Of a stretch of 64,000 nucleotides of DNA, positions 42,061 to 50,938 are shown one piece after another (positions within the stretch are counted from its first letter, which is position 1; each line of letters starts with the position of its first letter). A program made the position numbers and the translations under genes. The notes beneath the pieces were generated by a model. The model did no database searches, was not told the origin of the DNA, and saw only the letters and a list, made by a program, of their open reading frames with translations. This DNA is from an uncultured Prevotella sp. (GTDB lineage: Bacteria; Bacteroidota; Bacteroidia; Bacteroidales; Bacteroidaceae): the NCBI GenBank assembly GCA_905234145.1, contig CAJOGK010000001.1, positions 62,001-126,000 of the forward strand. Reading direction: 5' to 3'.

Positions 42061-42414
42061 ATGTTTATCAATTTAACCAATCATCCCTCAGAGAACTGGA
42101 GCGAGGAGCAGTTGACGGCGGCTCGGCAGTATGGGAAAATCGTTGATTTAACCTTCCCTATCATAGAGCCCACCTTCACAAAGGCGGACATCCTGTTTCT
42201 TGTAAAAGAAAGCACTGATGCCATCATTGCTATAAAGGATGGCGAAACAGTCGTTCACGTTATGGGCGAAATGACTTTCACCCATAACCTCGTTAATGCG
42301 CTGAAAGATGCAGGCATCACCTGCCTTGCCTCTACTACACAGCGCAACACCATCATGCTGCCCGACGGCAGGAAAGTTTCAGAATTCAAGTATGTACAAT
42401 TTAGAGAATACTAA
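42061..42414 (+). CDS. small CRISPR-linked protein (possible Csx15/Csx20-type)
   Basis: 117 residues from ATG 42061; the longer frame overlaps the helicase. Starts MFINLTNHPSENWSEEQL, middle HVMGEMTFTHNLVNAL, end KVSEFKYVQFREY. The N-terminus (hydrophobic strand, NHP, EEQ) resembles the small Csx15/Csx20 group, which I recall being linked to breakdown of cyclic oligoadenylate. That would make sense next to two CARF-type effectors. The assignment is tentative; a plain unnamed CRISPR-associated protein is the safe call. Confidence 0.55.
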   Translation: MFINLTNHPSENWSEEQLTAARQYGKIVDLTFPIIEPTFTKADILFLVKESTDAIIAIKDGETVVHVMGEMTFTHNLVNALKDAGITCLASTTQRNTIMLPDGRKVSEFKYVQFREY

Positions 42415-42415
42415 T

Positions 42416-43471
42416 ATGACCATTTTTCAAAAAAGGAACACCTATAGTTTCTTGGCCTTGCTATTAATTTTGACTGGTGAGATTCTTTCGTTAATAGCCA
42501 TCCGGCAAAATTATGATTGGTGGACATGGGGGCCTTGGATCGGATTGGTGCTTGGCTTAATTATTCTGCTTTGGTTAGTGGGTTGGTGCTTACATGTCAG
42601 GTTTGGTTTCAAAAGTATCATTGTCACCAAATTACTGGCCAATGCCATATCACCACGAAAGTTAGGTGTGGTCTATTTGCTTTTCTTTGCCATCCATATT
42701 GGTTGGTTAACAAATGCGACAATGAGTCTGTTTATGCCAAAAGAATCGCTCTACCATGTAGGCACCAATATGCTTGTCTGTGTCGTTGGCATGGGGCTAC
42801 TCATCTGGTTTTTTCCAAATGGTAGACAAAAGAAAATCGGTTGTCCGACAAAGGTATTTGTATCGGGCATTTCAGAGATTAAAGTACCCTGGACCAAGAA
42901 TCCATCTGATTTAAATCTTAGACCATTAGCACGTGAAATTCAACATACAGAAGATGATTCGGAGGATTGTGAACTTCTTATTTTGATGTCTGATTTTAAC
43001 AAGGCCAGCAATGAGCAAATTTCCCTGGCAGTCAGAAGCGTTCTCGACTTCATTGGGCAAGAATCAATCAGTTTAGACGGACTATCCACGGAACAGCAAA
43101 TTAAAACACTTCTTAGGGAAGTTATCAAGAAAGAATTCCCTAAGAAGAAATGGGTAGACCAAATGGCAATTGAATTCTCTATTCCCTGTAACTACGACAA
43201 GTTCTCTGATTGTTTCCAGGCATTATCCCCTTTGGTAGAAGCAAAGGACGATGATAATCATCGGTTGATTTTCAATCTGACTCCAGGAACAGGCATAGTT
43301 GGGTCTTTAATGACACTCTTGGCCATCGATGGTGATCGGGATCTTTATTATTATCGTCAGGAAAAAAACGACAAAATCCATGATACCGAAAGACTGGAAC
43401 AAGTCAAAAAATCCGATATTCCACTAAAGAATCTTCTCTCACAGGCCTTGGAAACACTTAATAATGAATAG
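42416..43471 (+). CDS. four-helix membrane protein with C-terminal CARF-like domain
   Basis: 351 residues from ATG 42416, one base after the previous stop; the upstream in-frame start at 42308 would overlap that whole gene. Four hydrophobic helices at about 10-29, 36-58, 83-101 and 116-133. Then a soluble domain with TKVFVSGISEIKV, DCELLILMSDFNK and RLIFNLTPGTGIVGSLMTL (287-293 core), which is a CARF-type ligand loop, and near the end DLYYYRQE. It looks like a cyclic-oligoadenylate-gated membrane effector, similar in idea to Cam1 or Csx23. Last cas-linked gene before the array. Confidence 0.75.
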   Translation: MTIFQKRNTYSFLALLLILTGEILSLIAIRQNYDWWTWGPWIGLVLGLIILLWLVGWCLHVRFGFKSIIVTKLLANAISPRKLGVVYLLFFAIHIGWLTNATMSLFMPKESLYHVGTNMLVCVVGMGLLIWFFPNGRQKKIGCPTKVFVSGISEIKVPWTKNPSDLNLRPLAREIQHTEDDSEDCELLILMSDFNKASNEQISLAVRSVLDFIGQESISLDGLSTEQQIKTLLREVIKKEFPKKKWVDQMAIEFSIPCNYDKFSDCFQALSPLVEAKDDDNHRLIFNLTPGTGIVGSLMTLLAIDGDRDLYYYRQEKNDKIHDTERLEQVKKSDIPLKNLLSQALETLNNE

Positions 43472-43571
43472 TCCACGATCACTTCGCGTTCTTTGACTTA
43501 TTGGTACAATAGAAATCGCAAAATCATTTGCGAAAGATGAACATTGTTCCAAATCATTAGATTTTAGGACT
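43472..43571 (+). promoter_or_regulatory. CRISPR leader
   Basis: The 100 bases between the TM-CARF gene and the first repeat hold a perfect 7-bp hairpin (TCGCAAA, loop ATCA, TTTGCGA, 43516-43533) and AT-rich DNA. The degenerate repeat is at the other end of the array, so this side is the leader. No clear TAnnTTTG promoter is seen here; the array may be read from the cas operon or from a diverged promoter (TTGACTTATTGGTACAATAG, 43493-43512). Confidence 0.55.
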
Positions 43572-46500
43572 GTTCTATCTTCATTCCATTAGAATAAGGA
43601 TTAAGACTTATTTAATGATGGGCTTAATGCCCAACATGTCGTGTTCTATCTTCATTCCATTAGAATAAGGATTAAGACTGACACACCTCTTTATAGGTGC
43701 CGTCTTCTTTCTTGAGTTCTATCTTCATTCCATTAGAATAAGGATTAAGACGACGAGCGCGCTCAAAGAGAAATTCTTTCTCATGTTCTATCTTCATTCC
43801 ATTAGAATAAGGATTAAGACTTTAATGGTCCAGATGTTATTTCCGGTCCATTGCCAGTTCTATCTTCATTCCATTAGAATAAGGATTAAGACACATATAA
43901 TTAGCAGAAACATTCCTATATTACATGTTCTATCTTCATTCCATTAGAATAAGGATTAAGACGCCCTCGGGGGTCTTGCCGGCGCGCTTGGCTTCGTGTT
44001 CTATCTTCATTCCATTAGAATAAGGATTAAGACCGCGAAAGAGGCGTCCGCCTACCCTCTCGACTTTGTTCTATCTTCATTCCATTAGAATAAGGATTAA
44101 GACCATGTACTGACGACTGGTAGTAATTGACATCCTGACGTTCTATCTTCATTCCATTAGAATAAGGATTAAGACAAACTCGTTTCCGAGATGAATGGGA
44201 TCTTCCAGCAGTTCTATCTTCATTCCATTAGAATAAGGATTAAGACCTCAGAATTCCGTGTCGTGGTTCAGTAAGACGAACAGGCTGTTCTATCTTCATT
44301 CCATTAGAATAAGGATTAAGACCATACTCTTCACTAAGGAACCTCTCTTCTGCCAAGTTCTATCTTCATTCCATTAGAATAAGGATTAAGACTGTTCCTC
44401 TTCCTTTTCGGCGGCTGCTTTGACGAGTTCTATCTTCATTCCATTAGAATAAGGATTAAGACACTTCACGTAGGCCACGAACCAGAATATACCTCACGTT
44501 CTATCTTCATTCCATTAGAATAAGGATTAAGACAAGCAGAAGTTGTGGCGGAGCTTGCCCTCCACGTGTTCTATCTTCATTCCATTAGAATAAGGATTAA
44601 GACATGCGAGGTACTCGTCCTCGTAGTAACGAGAACTAGTTCTATCTTCATTCCATTAGAATAAGGATTAAGACAACATCTGTAAGCTGTTTATGTGGTT
44701 CTCAATACTGTTCTATCTTCATTCCATTAGAATAAGGATTAAGACGCTTCCGAGAGCGTAGACATCTGCGTCGGTGTAGTGTTCTATCTTCATTCCATTA
44801 GAATAAGGATTAAGACAACTTCCAACTCGTGTGTTGCAGCTACTGACTCCAGTTCTATCTTCATTCCATTAGAATAAGGATTAAGACATGGCGACCCAAC
44901 AACGATGCATATTGGGAATATGTTCTATCTTCATTCCATTAGAATAAGGATTAAGACAACTCGTCGCTAACGTCGCACACGCGAGTCTTGGTGTTCTATC
45001 TTCATTCCATTAGAATAAGGATTAAGACATGTTATTCCCAAGCAGCTGCCACAGGCTTAATGCGGTTCTATCTTCATTCCATTAGAATAAGGATTAAGAC
45101 TTTTAAAACTTTTCAGTGTCTACTCAGTTTTGGCGTTCTATCTTCATTCCATTAGAATAAGGATTAAGACTACTGTGTTGGTCCAGGTGTGTAGACCTTT
45201 TGGGTTCTATCTTCATTCCATTAGAATAAGGATTAAGACAACACAATGACCTCTGACAAGGCCTTTAACTCTGTTCTATCTTCATTCCATTAGAATAAGG
45301 ATTAAGACAGCGTCCGAGTGCTTTCATAGCAGCTCTTTCAGGTTCTATCTTCATTCCATTAGAATAAGGATTAAGACGAAAATGGAATTACTTTCATAGA
45401 TATGTATTTGTTGTTCTATCTTCATTCCATTAGAATAAGGATTAAGACAGCTTCTGCGCAGTCTTGGAAAGGCAATTCCTCTTTGTTCTATTTTCATTCC
45501 ATTAGAATAAGGATTAAGACAGTAGTGGTAATACGGCCGATGATGGTGGTGATGGTTCTATCTTCATTCCATTAGAATAAGGATTAAGACCCATTGGCAT
45601 CAACCGCATTGTCGGGATGACGTGTTCTATCTTCATTCCATTAGAATAAGGATTAAGACATACTCTGGATTTATACCGAACTTGATAGAAATAGCCAACG
45701 AGACCAGTAGCGTTAGACTGAGATTAAGACATACTCTGGATTTATACCGAACTTGATAGCAAAACTGTTCTATCTTCATTCCATTAGAATAAGGATTAAG
45801 ACAACAGGAAGAGTAAGAGTCAGAGAGTCAGGAGACGTTCTATCTTCATTCCATTAGAATAAGGATTAAGACTAACGCCATGATGGCGAAGATGTTTGCT
45901 TGTCTCTGTTCTATCTTCATTCCATTAGAATAAGGATTAAGACTTTTGCGGAGCTAACCACTATGCCAATGCAGTGGCGTTCTATCTTCATTCCATTAGA
46001 ATAAGGATTAAGACATTCCTTACTCGGATGAATCTCTCGCCGAACTCCAGTTCTATCTTCATTCCATTAGAATAAGGATTAAGACGCTTCTTTGAAGGCA
46101 CCCAGCGGAGCTTGGCTCCAGTTCTATCTTCATTCCATTAGAATAAGGATTAAGACTCTCTTACTTGCACAAATGCTTCCGCATTGATGTGTTCTATCTT
46201 CATTCCATTAGAATAAGGATTAAGACAGCATAGTAGGCATTACCGGCAACCTCATTGGTGTTCTATCTTCATTCCATTAGAATAAGGATTAAGACCACTT
46301 GGTCAGCTCCTCCTGTTTTGCCTGACTAGTTCTATCTTCATTCCATTAGAATAAGGATTAAGACAATTTTTTAAGTTATTATTAAATTTCTTTCAAATTT
46401 AGTTCTATCTTCATTCCATTAGAATAAGGATTAAGACAGAAGAATTGATGAGTGATGCCCAACGTCCTTCAGTTCTATCTTCATTCCATTAGAATAAGGA

Positions 46501-46719
46501 TTAAGACCGGCCTGGTCTGACTCGGATACGAACGTGTCGTATGTTCTATCTTCATTCCATTAGAATAAGGATTAAGACCCAATGGCAAAAGCGCCTCCGG
46601 TCTGAATACCTTGTTCTATCTTCATTCCATTAGAATAAGGATTAAGACAATTATAATCTAAGGAATAGGGGAATATAGGATGTGTTCCATCTACATCCCA
46701 TTAGGGCTAAATGAGAATG
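43572..46719 (+). CRISPR. type III CRISPR array, 43 good repeats plus two damaged ones
   Basis: Repeat unit of 36 bp, starting GTTCTATCTTCATTCC and ending AATAAGGATTAAGAC. I count 43 copies from 43572 to 46648. All are identical except the one at 45485 (C to T at position 8). Spacers are 33-40 nt, mostly 34-35. One unit (45660-45730) has a repeat that is replaced except for its last nine bases and is flanked by duplicated spacer sequence. A decayed last repeat lies at 46684-46719 (GTTCCATCTACATCCC). The repeat can form only a weak stem (ATTC, GAAT). No cas1 or cas2 is in the window. Confidence 0.98.
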
Positions 46720-46810
46720 AATCTTCTGTTTGAAATGATATTTCTAAATTTAGCCTCTACTAAAAAGACGATAAATAATTGATAATAAGCATTATGCACA
46801 GATTTTTACC

Positions 46811-47168
46811 TCTATTTTGTCTCTACTTATCTTCTACTCTACCACTACCTTGCCTCTACAATTTGGACACTTTTGTGCTACTATTTAATCGCCGGGAAGT
46901 AATCTCGCACACATAGAACTACTAAGTAACAAGTTTTAATATACGAGGAAGCTCTTGAATTCTCTTGAGAATTTAGAAGTCCCACTACTTGGGACTAATG
47001 GAGAGATTAAGGGAAGCCGTCAAATTCTCTCGAGAATTTAGAGGCAAGATTGTATTCTACAGTTTGCGAGATTGTGCAAGGTAGAGGCAAGGTAGAGGCA
47101 AGGTAGAGGCAAGGTAGAGGCAAGGTAGAGGATAAGTAGAAGATAAGTAGAGGATAAGTAGAGGCAAA
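46811..47168. repeat. minisatellite and nested palindromes after the CRISPR array
   Basis: In the gene-free stretch 46720-47298: an 11-bp tandem repeat GGTAGAGGCAA (four perfect units 47080-47123, then variants with GATAA to 47168). The same words occur in inverse orientation at 46811-46860 (CTACTTATCTTCTACTCTAC, TTGCCTCTAC), so the two ends can pair over about 215 bases. Between them are AATTCTCTTGAGAATT (46958-46973), AGTCCCA/TGGGACT (46978-46996) and AAATTCTC/GAGAATTT (47022-47039). No ORF is convincing here. Function unknown. Confidence 0.75.
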
Positions 47169-47298
47169 TATTCAGAGAACCACTAGATTTTAAAGTCAAT
47201 CTGAGCGATTTTGGTAGAGACAAATCTAAAAATACACATTTTGGATTAAAAATTAGACTCTAGTAAAAAAAAACAGGCACAGGGCAGACTTAGGCTTA

Positions 47299-48366
47299 TC
47301 AGATGACTATCACAGGAAGATTATCCACAGTATAAAAAGGCTGATTATGCTTAATGCCGACTTTATTCAATCGATCTACAAATGCATTAATATGTTCCGC
47401 TAGAGGTGCAAGATTATTGTTCCTATAGGATTGCAATAAACGCAAAGAAGTAAGTTGCAATGATTCTATATCAATGTTCAACTCCACAAATGATATCAGG
47501 AACAGTTGCATATCTTGATCCTTGATTTTCTCACAGACATTAAGCAATTCTTGGTCATCATCTAACTCCTCTAGGTATTCATCATTAATTATCGAGTCAA
47601 TGTCTTTGATGGAAAGAAGGCATCTGAATCCTTGTCGTCTCAATGTGGACATTGTCTGGACTTTAATATAAGGGTGCAACTTCAAAGCGTCCAAGGTGTA
47701 AATCTCTTTTTGCTCTATTTTGTACTTTCGGCATATCTTCTTATACGAGGACGTAAGATTTACTAAACACTGAGCCAGCTCTTTCTCTTCATCACTAAGT
47801 GTATCGGTATTTATGTACTCCCATATATCATCATCACTCTCCACTTGGGCATAAAGTTGATGAAGAAGACTGTCTTGTTGCGCTATGTAGATTTCCGACG
47901 TATTATCTGATGTACATGTAGCGTATAGGATATCAGCATCAATGGAATCACGACCGTAGAGAATATCTTTGATAGCTTTATCGCGATTGTACTCAGGAAA
48001 GATCAGCACCAGACGATTACGGATTCTTGAAAGATTGCCGTAGTGCTTGGATTTCCTTTCAGCTTCGACTCTTGCCCGAAGTTTAGCTATCGTTTCTTGC
48101 GAAGCGGAACCGTCGTCGCCAAAGTAGTATGCAATATCTGCAGCAAAGTCAATTCTGCCAGACTCATATTCCATATTGAGATATTTTTCTGCCTCAGTGC
48201 ACCCCATATTGTATGCTTTCTTTAAGAAGTAATGGGCAAGGATATGGTTCTGCGCAGTACCTATTCCCTGAGCATACAGGATGCCAAGGTGCAGGAAAGC
48301 CACAGCATCTTTGCCGCCTCTGATGGCCCTACGGGCTTCATCGTATGTAGGTAAATTCGTAATCAT
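47299..48366 (-). CDS. Sel1-repeat protein
   Basis: 355 residues from ATG 48366 (a start at 48381 would lie upstream of the -7 box). The N-terminus has Sel1-type repeats: AVAFLHLGILYAQGIGTAQN, LAHYFLKKAYNMGCTEAEKYL. The rest is helical and rich in Asp/Glu/Leu, with no known motif. Sel1 proteins are adaptors. It is divergent to the AAA+ gene at 48477, which suggests a functional pair. Almost no leader exists between -7 box and ATG, so the mRNA may be leaderless or an internal start may be used. Confidence 0.7.
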   Translation of the reverse strand: MITNLPTYDEARRAIRGGKDAVAFLHLGILYAQGIGTAQNHILAHYFLKKAYNMGCTEAEKYLNMEYESGRIDFAADIAYYFGDDGSASQETIAKLRARVEAERKSKHYGNLSRIRNRLVLIFPEYNRDKAIKDILYGRDSIDADILYATCTSDNTSEIYIAQQDSLLHQLYAQVESDDDIWEYINTDTLSDEEKELAQCLVNLTSSYKKICRKYKIEQKEIYTLDALKLHPYIKVQTMSTLRRQGFRCLLSIKDIDSIINDEYLEELDDDQELLNVCEKIKDQDMQLFLISFVELNIDIESLQLTSLRLLQSYRNNNLAPLAEHINAFVDRLNKVGIKHNQPFYTVDNLPVIVI

Positions 48367-48369
48367 GGT

Positions 48370-48451
48370 GCAAATATACACAAAATAATCGTATTTTTGC
48401 GATTTAAATAGTCAATTATTCCTATTTGCAGAAAAATATGCCTATCTTTGC
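48370..48451. promoter_or_regulatory. divergent promoters of the Sel1 and AAA+ genes
   Basis: Minus strand: TATATTTGC at 48370-48378, reading to the Sel1 gene. Plus strand: TATTTTTGC at 48392-48400 and TATCTTTGC at 48443-48451, reading to the AAA+ gene. The -33 boxes are weaker. The plus-strand box at 48443 excludes the start at 48426. Confidence 0.55.
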
Positions 48452-48476
48452 ATCATGTTTAATAAAATTCCGAGAA

Positions 48477-50933
48477 ATGATGAATCTATTGGATTATGCA
48501 CCAGCTAGTTTTAAAGAGCATCTGGCATCTTTAGACAATACGGTAAGGTTTAACAAAGCAAGAATTCGTTGCGAGTTGGGATTCAGTTCCACTCATCAGC
48601 ATTATTTACTGACTGGCAACGAAGGCGTTGGCATCAGTGAGGCTGTGCATGAGATTCAAGTGAGAATAAACAGCATCTATAACATATCAAATTATTCCTA
48701 TCACGACGCAGCCCAGATGTATGACTTCAATGAAGGATTTGCGAGTTCTATGAATGAGACCTGCCAAGAGAACACGTTGATATGTATTGGGAATGCAGAA
48801 CGCTTAAGCCAAAAGGGTCATACGACCAACAGAACTGGCATGGAAGAACTCTGCTACAGAATGGCTAATATAAAGAACTGTGTGGTAGTTCTTTGCGGAA
48901 GACATAGTCAGTTGGTAGAACTCGTTAAAGGTCACGAAAAAGCCAGGGAATGGTTTCCATACATCTTCCATTTTGAGGATCTTACACCTGAAGCATTGTT
49001 TCTGTATATGGTGGATTATGTTAATAGCAAGAACTATTTGTTTGATCCTGATACAGAGACGGCACTAAAAGACTATCTGAACCATATCTACAAAATACGT
49101 GGCTCGAACTTCAGAAACACCTATTTCCTAAATGACATCTTTGACAAAGAAATATTGCCGAAAATGTCGGAGAGGGTTATGAAGCAGGATTTGCCTCCTG
49201 AGCAAATGGACTTATGTACCATTATGCCAGAAGATCTGCCTCCGATTAACCATACCGATACAGATGCGGCGATTCAGAAATTGAAATCGCTTATAGGTTT
49301 GGATGATATCAAGAAGCAGATACTAGACCATACGGCCCTTGTTAAACTAAATAGCATTAGAGCATCGAAGGGACTGCACAACAAGATGCCACCCATGCAC
49401 ATGGTATTTACCGGCAATCCCGGTACGGGAAAAACCACCATAGCCAAATATCTTGGAGAAATCTATCACAGCATTGGTGTATTATCATCAGGTCATGTTG
49501 TGGTAACCGACCGCTCGAAACTGGTGGGAGAATTTATAGGAGAAGCAGAAAAGAATACCCTAAATGCCATCAATAGTGCCAGTGGTGGCGTTCTGTTTAT
49601 CGATGAAGCATATAACCTATTCGTTGGTGGGCGCGGTGATAAGAAGGATTATGGTATGCGCGTCATAGAAGTGCTGCTTACCTATCTTGGCTCAGATGAC
49701 ACAGACATGATTGTTATCCTAGCTGGATATACTGGCGAAATGAACAGTATGCTGGAGGCTAATCCTGGCATGAAGAGCAGATTCCCGTATATCTTACAGT
49801 TTGAGGACTATACCCCCGAACAGCTGATGCAGATTGGCAAGAAGGTGCTGGAAGAGGAGAACTATAAGCTAACAAAAGAGGCAGAGCGCAAGTTGGCGAA
49901 GTATGTCATCTATGAATATGATCATAAAGATGAGCATTTTGGCAATGGTCGGTTTATCACCCGACTGATTACCACCAATATCATACCTTCGCTCAGTCAA
50001 AGATTGCTGAATAAGGCTATTGACCAAATCAGTCTGGAAGAGATGATGATCATCGAGGCCTGTGATATTCCAGATGTAAAATCAAAAGCATATCAACTAA
50101 AAGACTTGGATGAGACGATTTTGACTGAATGCTTGGAAAAATTGGAGCATCTGACAGGACTGCAACATGCTAAACAGGCCTTGAATGACTATGTAGCTAT
50201 CTCACGTCAGAGTCATCAGCACAAGACGTTGAAAGTAACACCGCAAAGTCTGTGCTGGCATTTCATCGGTAAAACAGGAACCGGCAAGAGTACCGTGGCA
50301 GAAATACTAGGAAAGATTCTACAAGGCCTGGGCATCTTGAAACGAGGACAGACAGTATGCGTCAATGCTGATGAATTGACTGGCGATGACAGTTATAAGG
50401 TTCTGGAACGTGTTATTAAGGAGGCTAAAGACGGTCTGTTGTTCCTTGATATGGATGCGCCCAACATCAAGAATGTCAACTCAGATCATCTTAGAATGTG
50501 GATATTCAATAAACTGAGAGAATACCATCAAACCACAGCGCTTGTTTTTGCCCAGGTAAAGGTTTCAGAGGACATGATAGCCCAGAATCTGGCAAGCAAC
50601 GGCATCGCCTCGTATGGCAATTCTATTGTATTTGATGATTTCTCCGTGGAGGAGCTGAATGAGATTCTCGCCTCTCTGCTGAAGAGCGAATATCAACTGG
50701 ACATCACTGCCGAGGCGAAAGCGAAAGTTCAACAGTATATCAAGAGCATCAAAGCAAGCGAGATGAAAGAATCGCCCATTAATGCAAGGACTATCTTCCA
50801 TCTCGCTCAAACAATTGCACATATTACTCAACTTAGACTTGTCAACTCAGAAGGAGATCGAATTGTTACCCTTCAAGATGTGGCTCATTTCCAATGGGAT
50901 GGTAGAGCCAAAGGAAAAGTAGGCTTCATTTAG
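48477..50933 (+). CDS. multi-domain AAA+ ATPase (CbxX/SpoVK-like)
   Basis: 818 residues from ATG 48477 (or 48480). Three ATPase-like modules. The first (about 20-240) is degenerate: LLTGNEGVGISEAV lacks the GKT. The second (about 275-520) is a full CbxX/CfqX domain: MVFTGNPGTGKTTIAKYLGE, GVLFIDEAYNLFVGG, sensor ILAGYTGEM and arginine-finger-like ANPGMKSRFPYI. The third (about 560-815) has CWHFIGKTGTGKSTVAEILG and DGLLFLDMDAPN, a weakened Walker B. CbxX-type proteins remodel partner proteins. Probably works with the Sel1 protein encoded divergently. Its tail ends 5 bases before the end of metY. Confidence 0.85.
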   Translation: MMNLLDYAPASFKEHLASLDNTVRFNKARIRCELGFSSTHQHYLLTGNEGVGISEAVHEIQVRINSIYNISNYSYHDAAQMYDFNEGFASSMNETCQENTLICIGNAERLSQKGHTTNRTGMEELCYRMANIKNCVVVLCGRHSQLVELVKGHEKAREWFPYIFHFEDLTPEALFLYMVDYVNSKNYLFDPDTETALKDYLNHIYKIRGSNFRNTYFLNDIFDKEILPKMSERVMKQDLPPEQMDLCTIMPEDLPPINHTDTDAAIQKLKSLIGLDDIKKQILDHTALVKLNSIRASKGLHNKMPPMHMVFTGNPGTGKTTIAKYLGEIYHSIGVLSSGHVVVTDRSKLVGEFIGEAEKNTLNAINSASGGVLFIDEAYNLFVGGRGDKKDYGMRVIEVLLTYLGSDDTDMIVILAGYTGEMNSMLEANPGMKSRFPYILQFEDYTPEQLMQIGKKVLEEENYKLTKEAERKLAKYVIYEYDHKDEHFGNGRFITRLITTNIIPSLSQRLLNKAIDQISLEEMMIIEACDIPDVKSKAYQLKDLDETILTECLEKLEHLTGLQHAKQALNDYVAISRQSHQHKTLKVTPQSLCWHFIGKTGTGKSTVAEILGKILQGLGILKRGQTVCVNADELTGDDSYKVLERVIKEAKDGLLFLDMDAPNIKNVNSDHLRMWIFNKLREYHQTTALVFAQVKVSEDMIAQNLASNGIASYGNSIVFDDFSVEELNEILASLLKSEYQLDITAEAKAKVQQYIKSIKASEMKESPINARTIFHLAQTIAHITQLRLVNSEGDRIVTLQDVAHFQWDGRAKGKVGFI

Positions 50934-50938
50934 GAACT

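Noticed and set aside
47038-47223. Minus-strand 61-codon frame over the minisatellite
   Set aside because: The product is a repetitive Leu/Ser/Thr/Tyr string that comes from the tandem DNA repeat alone.
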